Notes: generated by a model not told the origin, from the sequence alone. Shown: positions 18,068-27,538, counted from the first letter of the stretch. The stretch is DNA of 64,000 nucleotides from Alteromonas halophila (GCF_014651815.1 NZ_BMXP01000008.1:1-64000); one strand, 5' to 3'. Made by a program: numbers and translations.

Positions 18068-18742
18068 TTATGCCACCCGCTTTTTACGCATCGCTTCCAG
18101 TTCTTTTTCCACGTCATCGTCTGACGTGAGCGCTGCAAACTGCGCATTCAGTGACTGAGGATCCGCATTTGTTGTGGATACCACATCATAGGAGTCCACT
18201 TGCGCCTCCAGGTAATCAATACGCTGCTCGTACTGTTCGAACCGTGACATGGCATTCTGAATTTTGTCACTGTGATCGACGTTTCGTGCTTTAAGTCGCA
18301 CAGCGGCTGTATTTTTGCGTGCCACCAGCGACTTCTGTTTTGCTTTCGCTTCGGCCAGCTTGCTCTGCAAACGCCCGGTGTCATCCTGTATTTTCTCCAG
18401 CATTTCTGTCAGTTGCTGATAGTGCCCGGACACTTCACTGCGGGCAGCTTCACATTTTTGCTTCTCCAGCAGTGCCGCTCGGGCCAGAGACTCTTTATCT
18501 TTGTCCATAGCCAGCTCAGCTTTTTGCTGCCAGCTTTTACTGTCTTTTTGCAGCCGTTCCAGTTTGCGATCTAGGTGCTTTTGCTCAGCAATGTAAGTCG
18601 CTGCCTGAGTCCGAATTTCGACCAGGGTTTCTTCCATTTCCTGGATGATCAGTCGAATCACTTTTTCAGGATCTTCTGCTTTATCCAGCATGGCATTGAT
18701 ATTGGCCTGTACGATGTCGCTCATTCTTGAAAACATACCCAT
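18068..18742 (-). CDS. pspA: Phage shock protein A (PspA/IM30)
   Basis: 224 aa, matching the usual PspA length. The N-terminal amphipathic helix (MGMFSRMSDIVQANINAML) binds stressed membrane; the rest is a long helical hairpin with LIIQEMEETLVEIRTQAA and continuous heptads. PspA oligomers stabilise the inner membrane and, in E. coli, also hold the activator PspF inactive. The ATG at 18742 follows GAGGAGAA. A sigma-54 promoter and tandem palindromes lie upstream (18795-18929). No pspF gene is present in the window. Confidence 0.96.
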   Translation of the reverse strand: MGMFSRMSDIVQANINAMLDKAEDPEKVIRLIIQEMEETLVEIRTQAATYIAEQKHLDRKLERLQKDSKSWQQKAELAMDKDKESLARAALLEKQKCEAARSEVSGHYQQLTEMLEKIQDDTGRLQSKLAEAKAKQKSLVARKNTAAVRLKARNVDHSDKIQNAMSRFEQYEQRIDYLEAQVDSYDVVSTTNADPQSLNAQFAALTSDDDVEKELEAMRKKRVA

Positions 18743-18794
18743 GTTCTTCTCCTCAACATTTGTAAGCGGTTTGCGAGTTGCTCTTTTAATTCTT

Positions 18795-18811
18795 TTCAAT
18801 CACCATGCCAA
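18795..18811 (-). promoter_or_regulatory. Sigma-54 promoter of the pspA operon
   Basis: On the minus strand TTGGCATGGTGATTGAA matches the -24/-12 consensus TTGGCACRNNNNTTGCW at all but two conserved positions. The GG and G dinucleotide positions are correctly 10 bp apart. The start of transcription would be near 18784, giving a leader of about 40 nt. psp operons are classically sigma-54 dependent, which supports the call. Confidence 0.78.
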
Positions 18812-18892
18812 GTTTTAAGATATTGTTTTTATTTACTTTTATTTAATGCGACTTTTTCAATCGCTGTTCTGCAGCTATCGCTTATTATTTTT

Positions 18893-18929
18893 TAGTCAAT
18901 ATCGCCATAGGTAGTGGTTAAATTAACCA
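18893..18929 (-). promoter_or_regulatory. Tandem enhancer-like sites upstream of pspA
   Basis: Two related 15-bp sites, written on the plus strand as TAGTCAATATCGCCA (18893-18907) and TGGTTAAATTAACCA (18915-18929; a perfect 7-bp-arm palindrome). Their centres are 22 bp apart and lie about 97 and 119 bp upstream of the sigma-54 element. This is the layout of the UAS I/II pair bound by PspF hexamers in enterobacteria. Related sites occur at 19687-19722 and 27373-27387. Apart from these, the stretch 18812-19046 shows no gene that I can support. Confidence 0.65.
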
Positions 18930-19046
18930 TACCCACTATTAACCTAAATCTCGTAGCGCTGAGCCGACACTCAGCCAGGGAGGCAACGCATATATGTCCG
19001 ACGATATTTGTTTATGCGTGCACAGGTACAATTAGGGAAGATGGGA

Positions 19047-19083
19047 ATAAAAAAGCAGATAATTGCGAAGACAATTATCTGCT
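19047..19083 (-). terminator. Intrinsic terminator after the 50-aa peptide gene
   Basis: A perfect 12-bp inverted repeat (AGCAGATAATTG / CAATTATCTGCT) with a 6-nt loop, followed on the minus strand by an uninterrupted T-tract (19047-19053). The stem begins within the stop codon of the small peptide gene, which supports that gene being real. Confidence 0.88.
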
Positions 19084-19234
19084 AGGAATGGTGCAGGGGA
19101 ACAGATTGTGCCGGTCTATGCGTGACATTGCGTGGGCGATCTTTCACTGAATAACGTGAGAACAGCAGCCCGCCAACTAAAAAAGAAACTACCGGCACCA
19201 ATAAAATGATGAACAGACCGAGCTGCCCGGTCAT
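19082..19234 (-). CDS. 50-aa single-span membrane peptide
   Basis: A short frame read directly from the sequence: starts MTGQLGLFIILLVPVVSFLV and ends RPAQSVPLHHS. Residues about 5-26 are a membrane helix; the C-terminal half is basic with several His and Pro. The ATG is 4 bases after the stop of the 92-aa secreted-protein gene, with a GGTGAG just upstream as ribosome-binding site. An intrinsic terminator begins at its stop codon. Gene spacing and terminator strongly suggest a genuine second cistron. No family is recognised. Confidence 0.72.
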   Translation of the reverse strand: MTGQLGLFIILLVPVVSFLVGGLLFSRYSVKDRPRNVTHRPAQSVPLHHS

Positions 19235-19238
19235 GGCT

Positions 19239-19517
19239 TTACTCACCCGTGTCCTGCGTCTCTTTTTCGGGCTTTTCTGCCGCCAGATCGGTCACGCTTA
19301 CACGAGTCGATACCGTTGCGGCGTCTAGTTCGAACATATGTGACGCGTTTGCTACCAGCTGTCTGGCACTGTTTTCCAGTTCATTGGTGGTCATAGAAAC
19401 AGTCTGTGCAACCAGATGACTTACAAACCGATCAAGACCAGATTCATTTGCCTGAGCCTGACCACTAAAGGTGCCGACTGTCAGTACGGATGCAATAATA
19501 AGTGTTGACGCTTTCAT
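19239..19517 (-). CDS. Small secreted acidic protein under a sigma-54 promoter
   Basis: 92 aa from the ATG at 19517 (AGGG seven bases upstream); an upstream in-frame codon at 19565 lies within the leader palindrome. Residues 1-23 form a signal peptide ending AQA-N. The mature protein of about 69 residues is helical, with no cysteine, and has a Glu/Lys-rich tail (EKPEKETQDTGE). The family is not recognised. It is first in a two-gene unit with the 50-aa peptide. A sigma-54 promoter (19577-19593) and pspA-like enhancer sites (19687-19722) point to co-regulation with pspA. Confidence 0.75.
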   Translation of the reverse strand: MKASTLIIASVLTVGTFSGQAQANESGLDRFVSHLVAQTVSMTTNELENSARQLVANASHMFELDAATVSTRVSVTDLAAEKPEKETQDTGE

Positions 19518-19542
19518 GTGTGTACCCTCGATGTTTAGTAGC

Positions 19543-19561
19543 GGGTCACACCATGTGACCC
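19543..19561 (-). promoter_or_regulatory. Perfect 8-bp inverted repeat in the mRNA leader
   Basis: GGGTCACA-cca-TGTGACCC, directly downstream of the start predicted from the sigma-54 element. In RNA it would make a stable 5' hairpin that could protect the transcript. As DNA it could be an operator. The half-sites are in the opposite order to a CRP site. Confidence 0.5.
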
Positions 19562-19576
19562 TCACATAGAAGGTAT

Positions 19577-19593
19577 AGCGAGAGCTGTGCCAA
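19577..19593 (-). promoter_or_regulatory. Sigma-54 promoter of the 92-aa/50-aa unit
   Basis: Minus strand TTGGCACAGCTCTCGCT fits TTGGCACRNNNNTTGCW except for one base in the -12 element (TCGC for TTGC). GG and GC are 10 bp apart as required. The predicted start is near 19566. Confidence 0.75.
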
Positions 19594-19686
19594 TCTGAAG
19601 AGCTACTCTAATACACTGATTTTTAAGAACTTTAAAATACGCTCACCCAAATCAGCAATGAGTTCAGCACGTGCCAGTTCAAACTT

Positions 19687-19722
19687 TAGTATAATTAACC
19701 ATAGACTTGGTGAAATTAACCA
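19687..19722 (-). promoter_or_regulatory. Tandem enhancer-like sites upstream of the 92-aa/50-aa unit
   Basis: Plus-strand TAGTATAATTAACCA (19687-19701) and TGGTGAAATTAACCA (19708-19722), centres 21 bp apart, about 110-130 bp upstream of the sigma-54 element at 19577-19593. The second differs from the pspA palindrome at one base of 15. It overlaps the last codons of dusA. Confidence 0.6.
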
Positions 19723-20762
19723 ACTTTGGCATCCTTAAACGCTTTAACATTGGACTGGGCCTCTTCCAGTGCAGCCAGACCATTAAGCAATAAATTTGGA
19801 TCGGGGTTTTTACCGGTGCCATTCTGGCTCAGATATCGGCGCCAGACACGGCCGCCAGCCTGGCCCTGAAACAACCCAAGCATATGACGGGCAACGTGCC
19901 AGGGTTTAAAGTAGGGGTCATTCTGGCGTTGTATATACTCATTCATAGCCAAAACGACTTCTTTACGTGAAGGGGCCGCTGACACATCACCGAACACAGC
20001 CGAATCAACCTCTGCCAGCAGATAGGGATTGGCGTACGCTTCTCTGCCTACCATCACACCGTCTACATGCTGAAGCTGAAGCTTTGCTTCCTCAAGCGTC
20101 TTGATACCGCCGTTGATGCTAACAGACAAATTGGGGTGTGCCTGTTTAAGCGCATGAACTCTGGGGTAGTTTAGTGGCGGCACCTCACGATTTTCCTTAG
20201 GGCTTAACCCCTGAAGCCAGGCTTTGCGCGCATGAATAATAAAGGTATCACAGCCGCTTGACGCCACCACATCCACAAAGTGTGCGAAGTCTTTGTATTC
20301 GTCCATATCATCAATGCCAATGCGACACTTTACGGTGACCGGAATATCGACCACAGCCTGCATGGCTTTGATACTTCTCGCTACTGTCTCAGGCTGCGCC
20401 ATCAGGCAGGCACCAAAGCTACCATTTTTTACCCGGTCAGATGGACAGCCTACATTGATGTTTACTTCATCATAACCACGCTCCTGCGCCATTACTGCGC
20501 AGCGCGCCATATCATCAGGATCGCTGCCGCCAAGCTGCAGCGCCACTGGGTGCTCCTCTTCATTGAACGCAAGGTAGTCGCCCTTACCGAAAATCAGCGC
20601 GCCCGTGGTGACCATTTCGGTATATAACACAGCCCGCTTTGTTAAAAGCCGCATAAAATAGCGACAGTGGCGATCTGTCCAATCCAGCATTGGCGCGACG
20701 GAGAAGCGTCTGTCGATATTGTTAGTTGTGCTATTGTCAGCCGGTTTGAATACTTCAGCCAC
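19716..20762 (-). CDS. dusA: tRNA-dihydrouridine(20/20a) synthase
   Basis: 348 aa flavoenzyme that reduces uridine 20/20a in the tRNA D-loop using NADPH and FMN. DusA-type features: SVAPMLDWTDRHCRYFMRLL at the N terminus, the catalytic cysteine in NINVGCPSDRV, KCRIGID, FIIHARKAWLQGLSPKENR and GVMVGREAYANPYLL. Length agrees with DusA rather than DusB or DusC. Its 3' end contains one of the enhancer-like sites of the downstream unit. Confidence 0.96.
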   Translation of the reverse strand: MAEVFKPADNSTTNNIDRRFSVAPMLDWTDRHCRYFMRLLTKRAVLYTEMVTTGALIFGKGDYLAFNEEEHPVALQLGGSDPDDMARCAVMAQERGYDEVNINVGCPSDRVKNGSFGACLMAQPETVARSIKAMQAVVDIPVTVKCRIGIDDMDEYKDFAHFVDVVASSGCDTFIIHARKAWLQGLSPKENREVPPLNYPRVHALKQAHPNLSVSINGGIKTLEEAKLQLQHVDGVMVGREAYANPYLLAEVDSAVFGDVSAAPSRKEVVLAMNEYIQRQNDPYFKPWHVARHMLGLFQGQAGGRVWRRYLSQNGTGKNPDPNLLLNGLAALEEAQSNVKAFKDAKVG

Positions 20763-20988
20763 TTACCTGCTCTCTCTGCTTGGGTTAAAGGAGCGTTGCA
20801 ATAGTAGTGAATACATAACGCCCCAGGTCAAAACACGTTAGGTGAGAGTTTAACACAGGACAGCATGCACATTAATTGCAGGTGTTAGCCGCCAGGGGAA
20901 ATATTTGTACTATCGGCATTTACTTTCGTCGACCTCGACAAAAGTTTCAAAGGCTGGTTTGCCAAAAAATCCCCTGCTGATTCGCCTG

Positions 20989-21612
20989 TTATCCAGGATT
21001 TTTCTTACGGTATAATTTTGGCTGCCATCCCCAGTGAATGGCACCAAGTCGCAAAAAGACGGTGGTAAACAACGCACCCAGTATGCACCAAGCATATGGC
21101 GCGCCAGCATACAACAAGGCAGCGTACACAAGCCCGCCGGCAATACAGGCCGTGGCATATAACTCGCCACGCATCACCAATGGAATCTCCTTACAGATAA
21201 CGTCGCGGATAAGGCCACCAAATACACCGGTGGTAACCCCCATGGTGATGGCGACAACCATGCCAGTTTCGTTAATGAGCGACTTTTCGATACCAATAAT
21301 ATTAAACAGCCCCAGCCCTACTGCATCGAAAAACAATAAGTAATTTTGCGACAATCTGGATACATGCCGAATAGAGAGAATAGTAAGAAGGATGGCAATA
21401 TACGTCGAATACAGATAGTAAACCTGATCGATCCAAAAGATTGGCTCATCAAGCAAGATGTCTCTCAAGGTTCCGCCCCCCAGAGCGGTGACAGAAGCCA
21501 AAACGATCACGCCAATACCATCGACCTCTTTGTCGTAGCCCATCAGGGTCCCTGAAACGGCAAAGAAAGCTACACCTACTAAATTTAAGAAAAGGAAGTA
21601 ATCACTGCTCAC
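20989..21612 (-). CDS. TRIC/UPF0126-family cation channel protein
   Basis: 207 aa, about seven hydrophobic helices forming two repeats of the UPF0126 fold. Each repeat carries the glycine-rich kink: ALGGGTLRDILL in the first and VFGGLIRDVIC in the second. Homologues (E. coli YadS/YicG) are prokaryotic trimeric intracellular cation (TRIC) channels, so K+ or general monovalent cation conductance is likely. It stands alone; nothing is recognised in the gap 20763-20988. Confidence 0.9.
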   Translation of the reverse strand: MSSDYFLFLNLVGVAFFAVSGTLMGYDKEVDGIGVIVLASVTALGGGTLRDILLDEPIFWIDQVYYLYSTYIAILLTILSIRHVSRLSQNYLLFFDAVGLGLFNIIGIEKSLINETGMVVAITMGVTTGVFGGLIRDVICKEIPLVMRGELYATACIAGGLVYAALLYAGAPYAWCILGALFTTVFLRLGAIHWGWQPKLYRKKNPG

Positions 21613-21742
21613 CGCACGCGGCCCATTTTTCTGTTACGTTAACCTGGATTACATATACGTAATGTTCGACAGCCCTAGTTCAGCACAATGAACTAAAAAT
21701 ACCGAAACGACTCCCCAAGTACAGAGGTGCGTGGCGGAACGA

Positions 21743-21767
21743 AAATAAAATAGGGCCTTAGCGGCCC
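21743..21767 (-). terminator. Intrinsic terminator of adhC-fghA
   Basis: Minus-strand GGGCC-gctaa-GGCCC stem followed by TATTTTATTTT. It lies about 28 nt after the fghA stop. Confidence 0.85.
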
Positions 21768-21794
21768 TTGTTAGAAACACGTTACTGAGAACGT

Positions 21795-22636
21795 TTAAAT
21801 CAGCCCCAAATGCGAGGCATGAAACTCCAGATGCTCATCAATAAAGCTGGCAATGAAGAAGTAACTATGGTCATAGCCATCGTGCATGTTCAGGGTTAGC
21901 TGGCTGTCAGATTGTTGCGCTGCATTCACCAGCGCCTCAGGCTTTAACTGCTCCTGCAGAAACTGATCATCGTTGCCCTGTTCAACCAGCAAGGGAACCT
22001 CATGCTTTTCACTTCTTAAAAGCTCAGCAGAGTCATAAGTCTGCCAGGTGCTTTTATCTTCCCCCAGATACGCGCCAAACGCTTTGTGTCCCCAGGGACA
22101 ATCAGTGGGGTTACTGACTGGGCTAAACGCTGACACAGACGTATACCGCCTTGGGTTACGAAGCCCAATCATGATGGCCCCGTGGCCACCCATTGAGTGA
22201 CCGCTGATAGCACGTTCCCGGGTAACCGGCAGGTTGCTTTCTATTAGTTCCGGTAGCTCTTGTGTGATGTAGCTGTACATCTGATAGTGCTTCGCGTAGG
22301 GCGCTTGCGTGGCATCCACGTAAAAGCCTGCACCAAGACCCAAATCGTAGGCACCGTCTGGGGCATCGGCAACATCATCGCCGCGCGGACTGGTGTCCGG
22401 CGCCACAATGGCCATGCCCAGTTGCGCCGCCAGTTTCATTGCCCCGGCCTTTTGCATAAAGTTCTCATCGGTACAGGTCAGCCCTGAGAGCCAGTACAGT
22501 ACTGGCACCGGATTATCTTTTGAGGCAAAAGGGGGCAGGAAGACCGCAAACGTCATCGTGCAGTTGGTGACCTTCGATGCGTGGCTGTAGCGAATGTGTC
22601 GTCCGCCGAATGCCCGGTTTTCACTGATAATATCCA

Positions 22637-22637
<1 letters not shown>
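21795..22637 (-). CDS. fghA: S-formylglutathione hydrolase
   Basis: 280 aa serine hydrolase that splits S-formylglutathione to formate and glutathione, the second step of formaldehyde detoxification. The nucleophile elbow GHSMGGHGAI (Ser of GHSMG), an Asp in GNDDQFL and a His in DGYDHSYFF make up the triad. The LSGLTCTDENF motif is typical. The start overlaps the stop of the upstream adhC (TAATG), so the pair is translated as one unit. Confidence 0.96.
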
Positions 22638-23803
<1,166 letters not shown>

Positions 23804-23881
23804 TTAGCGTTCAGTAAAGGCTCTATCGGATTTTAGATCAACATGGTTTACACTAACTGTCTAATTTTTGAGGTGAGCTCG

Positions 23882-24796
23882 ATGATAAGACGTATTTTTC
23901 ATCATTTAGTGGGGGCTTTTTCAGTCACCCTGTATTTTCTTAACACAATATTATGGACTACGCCGGTATTTATTCTTTCCATTTTTAAGCTAATTCCCTT
24001 TGCGCCCTGGCGCCGTTTTATTTCCTATTTACTGGATGCCTGCGCAACGGCCTGGATCACCTGCAATAACCTTAATCAGCGCATGACCAGCAATACACAT
24101 TGGCAGGTTAAGGGCCTCAGCCAGCTCACTCAAAAAGACTGGTATCTGGTGATCGCGAATCATCAGTCCTGGGTTGATATTCTGGTCCTTCAGCGCGTAT
24201 TTAACCGACAAATCCCGTTTTTAAAGTTTTTCCTGAAACAACAGCTGATTTGGGTGCCGGTTCTGGGACTCGCCTGGTGGGCACTCGATTTCCCGTTTAT
24301 GCGCCGTTACAGCAAGGCGTTTCTGGCTAAGCATCCACATATGCAGGGAAAAGATATGGAAACCACGCGTCGTGCGTGTGAAAAATTCCGGTTCAAACCT
24401 GTATCAATCATGAATTTTGTTGAAGGCACACGCTTTTCACAACAAAAACATGATGAACAGAACTCACCTTACCGCTACCTGCTTAAGCCACGGGCAGGCG
24501 GTGTGGCCTTTGTATTGTCGGCTATGGGCAACCAGCTACACAAGCTGATTGATGTCACCATTGACTACCCCGAAGGTGTTCCGTCATTTTGGGACTTTGT
24601 CAGCGGTAAAGTTAAAAATATCAATGTGAATGTTATGGTCACGCCAATTAAGGAGATTGTACAGTCAGGTTTTTTTACCGACGACTATTTTACCAATCCG
24701 GAAGCAAAAGCGCGCTTCCAGGCGTGGCTTAATGAACGCTGGACAGAAAAAGACGCGCTTATCGCCAGTATGCGCGCAACGGAACCAACAGCATGA
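23882..24796 (+). CDS. PlsC/YihG-type acyltransferase (first of a pair)
   Basis: 304 aa from the ATG at 23882, preceded by GAGGTGAG. Two N-terminal hydrophobic segments are followed by an acyltransferase domain with the catalytic NHQSWVD (HX4D) and FVEGTRF motifs of 1-acylglycerol-3-phosphate acyltransferases. FPFMRRYSKAFLAKHP is also conserved in the next gene. The substrate is probably a lysophospholipid and acyl-ACP or acyl-CoA. It overlaps the second acyltransferase by 4 bp (ATGA). Confidence 0.88.
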   Translation: MIRRIFHHLVGAFSVTLYFLNTILWTTPVFILSIFKLIPFAPWRRFISYLLDACATAWITCNNLNQRMTSNTHWQVKGLSQLTQKDWYLVIANHQSWVDILVLQRVFNRQIPFLKFFLKQQLIWVPVLGLAWWALDFPFMRRYSKAFLAKHPHMQGKDMETTRRACEKFRFKPVSIMNFVEGTRFSQQKHDEQNSPYRYLLKPRAGGVAFVLSAMGNQLHKLIDVTIDYPEGVPSFWDFVSGKVKNINVNVMVTPIKEIVQSGFFTDDYFTNPEAKARFQAWLNERWTEKDALIASMRATEPTA

Positions 24797-25683
24797 GAGC
24801 GCTACTTGCCCCCTTTATTTTTGTCATTCACTTTTGTTTGCAGGTACTCAATCTGGCCCTGTGGGGTGGACTAATCATCATTCTGGGTCTGGTTAAACTT
24901 ATATTGCCGTTGCAGGTACTTCGCGGTGCTATGTTGTCTGTTATGCACCTGCTGATGTTTGCCTTTGGTAAATGCAGCGTGTTTTTTATCCGCCTGTTCA
25001 ACCCGGTTACCATCGATGTCAATATCGACGGCAGCCTGTCAAAGCAAAGCTGGTATCTGATCGTAGCCAATCACCTGAGTTACCTGGATATTATCTTATT
25101 GATTGAGTTTGCGGCAGGCCGGATACCCGCACCAAAGTTTTTCCTTAAGCAGGAGCTTATCTGGCTGCCTTTTGTGGGGCTTGGAGCCTGGGCACTGGAT
25201 ATGCCGTTTATGCGCCGTTACAGCCGGGCTTATCTGGCAAAGCATCCTGAAAAAAAGGGGAAAGATCTGGCTACAACCCGTGCTTATTGCGACAAGTTTC
25301 GCACTACGCCTACCACCGTCATTAACTTCGTTGAAGGCACCCGCTTTACAACCAGAAAGCATCAGAGTAAAGCCAGTCCCTACCAGCACTTACTGCCACC
25401 TAAAGCGGGCGGTGTCGCATTTACTCTCGCTGCAATGGGGCAATTATTTACGAATGTGCTGGATGTATCACTGGTCTACCCTGAGAATACACGGCACCCA
25501 ATGATGGCCATGCTATGCGGCAAAATGACGCGAATTATTATTGACGTCAAAGTGCTGGACGTACCTGACCAGAAAATTGTGCCCACGGATGCTGACAGCG
25601 ATGCCCGTCATTATTTTCACGACTGGCTGAACCAGCTGTGGGGGTCAAAAGATAATCACATAAAACGGTTACTGGAGCGATAA
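24793..25683 (+). CDS. PlsC/YihG-type acyltransferase (second of a pair)
   Basis: 296 aa, a clear paralogue of the preceding gene with the same layout: N-terminal membrane helices, NHLSYLD (HX4D), MPFMRRYSRAYLAKHP and FVEGTRF. The two genes look like an old tandem duplication, since they are now well diverged. The stop is directly followed by the MscS-type channel gene, so all three form one operon. Confidence 0.88.
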   Translation: MRALLAPFIFVIHFCLQVLNLALWGGLIIILGLVKLILPLQVLRGAMLSVMHLLMFAFGKCSVFFIRLFNPVTIDVNIDGSLSKQSWYLIVANHLSYLDIILLIEFAAGRIPAPKFFLKQELIWLPFVGLGAWALDMPFMRRYSRAYLAKHPEKKGKDLATTRAYCDKFRTTPTTVINFVEGTRFTTRKHQSKASPYQHLLPPKAGGVAFTLAAMGQLFTNVLDVSLVYPENTRHPMMAMLCGKMTRIIIDVKVLDVPDQKIVPTDADSDARHYFHDWLNQLWGSKDNHIKRLLER

Positions 25684-25684
25684 G

Positions 25685-27016
25685 ATGGAGATGGAAACGG
25701 AACAAATTTCATCGTCTTTGCGAACACATTTTCTTGAACTACTGGAGCTGCTTCTGCCCGGAATCAGCGCAGACACGGTGCTATACAATGTGATTGCGAT
25801 CAGCGCGACGCTGGCATTCGCGGCGGTCGTATACCTTTTCGCCCGTATTGTCATTCGCCCGCAGATTGCAACATGGGTAAAGCGTTCTGACGCACAGTGG
25901 GATAATGGCCTGTTAAAACACGGGTTCTTTCGGCGTCTGTTGCATTTACTGCCGGCGCTGTGCATTACCCTGATCATCCCGTCACTGATTGAGCACACCT
26001 CTTTGTTAAGCGGCTTTATGGTCAAGCTGGCCATGCTCTACATGCTGTTCAGTGGCATGCTGGCAGTGTTTGCCCTACTCAGTACCTTAGAGGATGTCTA
26101 TAACAGCTCTGGCACAACGCGACGCGCCCCCATCACCGGCTTTATTCAGGTAACAAAGCTGGTTTTTGCCATTATAGTGGTGCTGCTGAGTATTTCACTG
26201 GTTATTGATCGCAGTCCGCTTATTCTGGTCTCCGGCCTGACGGCCATCGCTGCGGTACTACTGCTTATTTTCAGGGATACCATTCTAGGTTTTGTCGCCG
26301 GGATCCAGATTGCCGCAAACCGCATGTTCAACACCGGCGACTGGATCCAGATGCCGAAATATGAGGTCGATGGCGTTATTATTGAAATCGGCCTGACTAA
26401 TGTGAAAGTGCAGAACTGGGATATGACCATTTCCACCCTGCCGACCTACAGCCTGACCAATGAGGCAGTGAAGAACTGGCGTGGAATGGAGGAGTCAGGC
26501 GGCCGGCGGATAAAACGGGCCATCTATATCAATATACACAGCGTTAAACTCTGCACACCTGAGATGCTGGAGAAATTTTCGAATATACGCTACATCTCAA
26601 AATACATTGAAGATAAAGTATCTGAACTACAGACATTTCACAAAGACAACGCCATTGAAGAGCGAGATCTGTTAAACAACAGAAAACTCACTAATATCGG
26701 TACCTTCAGAGCTTATCTGACTGCTTATATCAGCAAGCATCCAAAGGTGAACCAGTCAATGACACATATGGTTCGTCAGTTGCCACCTACGGAACTTGGC
26801 CTGCCACTCGAAGTATATTGCTTCAGCACCGAGCAGCAATGGGTTCAGTATGAGCAGGTACAGGCAGATATTTTTGATCATATTATGGCCATGCTTGATC
26901 AGTTTGAACTGAGCGCCTATCAGCGTGATGGCCATCTGTCATCAATGCTGTCGCAGTCATCGTCGGCGCAGACCAGTGGTCAGGAGGAGCGGCCTGATAA
27001 AGAATCATCAGAATGA
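25685..27016 (+). CDS. MscS-family mechanosensitive channel (YbdG type)
   Basis: 443 aa. About five membrane helices precede the MscS pore/beta domain: FRDTILGFVAGIQIAANRMFNTGDWIQMPKYEVDGVIIEIGLTNVKVQNWDMT, the YbdG-type version with a longer insertion and the STLPTYSLTNEAVKNWRGM motif. YbdG is a small-conductance channel that opens under osmotic downshock. A low-complexity Ser/Gln/Glu tail ends the protein. It is the third gene of the acyltransferase operon, which ends at a strong terminator. Confidence 0.92.
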   Translation: MEMETEQISSSLRTHFLELLELLLPGISADTVLYNVIAISATLAFAAVVYLFARIVIRPQIATWVKRSDAQWDNGLLKHGFFRRLLHLLPALCITLIIPSLIEHTSLLSGFMVKLAMLYMLFSGMLAVFALLSTLEDVYNSSGTTRRAPITGFIQVTKLVFAIIVVLLSISLVIDRSPLILVSGLTAIAAVLLLIFRDTILGFVAGIQIAANRMFNTGDWIQMPKYEVDGVIIEIGLTNVKVQNWDMTISTLPTYSLTNEAVKNWRGMEESGGRRIKRAIYINIHSVKLCTPEMLEKFSNIRYISKYIEDKVSELQTFHKDNAIEERDLLNNRKLTNIGTFRAYLTAYISKHPKVNQSMTHMVRQLPPTELGLPLEVYCFSTEQQWVQYEQVQADIFDHIMAMLDQFELSAYQRDGHLSSMLSQSSSAQTSGQEERPDKESSE

Positions 27017-27051
27017 AAAAAGGCGCCAGTGAAATCACTGGCGCCTTTTTA
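27016..27051 (+). terminator. Strong intrinsic terminator
   Basis: GGCGCCAGTG-aaat-CACTGGCGCC perfect 10-bp stem with an A-tract before and a T-tract after. It ends the acyltransferase-mscS operon and may also serve the convergent small membrane-protein gene. Confidence 0.93.
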
Positions 27052-27076
27052 TTTACGTGCCGTCAACGATAGCCGG

Positions 27077-27268
27077 TTAGCTTAATGCGTATCCCATCAG
27101 CAGGCAGACAACCAGACCAGACACGCCAAAGAAACCGTATTCGATTTTTTCCTGCATGCCTTTTTCGCCGGTTGTTGAGGTCATAAACCCCATGATGACA
27201 CTGCTCAGCCCCAGAACAAAGGCTATAAGCGCGACACCGAACATGATTGCATTTATCCAGTCAGTCAT
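27077..27268 (-). CDS. Small two-span membrane protein
   Basis: 63 aa. Helices at about residues 8-28 and 44-62 are joined by a polar loop (TSTTGEKGMQEKIEYGFF). The start MTDWINAIMFG is an ATG with a weak ribosome-binding site. The family is not recognised. It is compact, membrane-like in composition and convergent with the mscS operon at a terminator, so probably real. Confidence 0.62.
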   Translation of the reverse strand: MTDWINAIMFGVALIAFVLGLSSVIMGFMTSTTGEKGMQEKIEYGFFGVSGLVVCLLMGYALS

Positions 27269-27372
27269 TCTATTTTACCCCTAATTTCTGCTGCGCGTAT
27301 TATGCCTAAAACAAAGTAACTTGCACAGCACCTGCTACACAATAATCGGTAGATTCGCGGTGTCGTTGATCT

Positions 27373-27409
27373 TAGTCAATTTCACCACTTTTCACTTAAA
27401 AGCGCTAAG
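27373..27409 (+). promoter_or_regulatory. Enhancer-like sites upstream of the DUF2884 gene
   Basis: TAGTCAATTTCACCA (27373-27387) matches the pspA-type sites (13 of 15 versus the reverse complement of the site at 19708-19722). A weaker palindrome CTTAAAAGCGCTAAG is centred 22 bp further on (27395-27409). They lie about 80-110 bp upstream of the sigma-54 element at 27481. The second site is uncertain. Confidence 0.5.
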
Positions 27410-27480
27410 GTTCAGACTGTTAGTAAAAGCATTATGTCGCCTAAACATCTTAACCTATTGATAAGTATGAATTATAAATG

Positions 27481-27497
27481 TTGGCCCAGGCTTTGCT
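27481..27497 (+). promoter_or_regulatory. Sigma-54 promoter of the DUF2884 gene
   Basis: TTGGCCCAGGCTTTGCT fits TTGGCACRNNNNTTGCW with one mismatch (C for A) and correct GG-GC spacing. Start predicted near 27508, giving a leader of about 31 nt that includes the GAGGAA ribosome-binding site. Confidence 0.78.
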
Positions 27498-27538
27498 GTC
27501 GATATCCCCGACGCACTCACTGAATAATTGAGGAAATT

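Noticed and set aside
19054..19083. Large perfect inverted repeat as possible riboswitch, attachment site or small RNA
   Set aside because: On the minus strand it is followed by a T-tract and directly follows a stop codon, which fits an ordinary intrinsic terminator.
18914..19150. 78-codon plus-strand frame between pspA and the micro-operon
   Set aside because: It runs through the enhancer sites, through the minus-strand terminator and against the 50-aa peptide gene, and has no ribosome-binding site.
19543..19561. CRP binding site
   Set aside because: The half-sites are TCACA...TGTGA, the reverse order of the CRP palindrome, with a 3-bp spacer.
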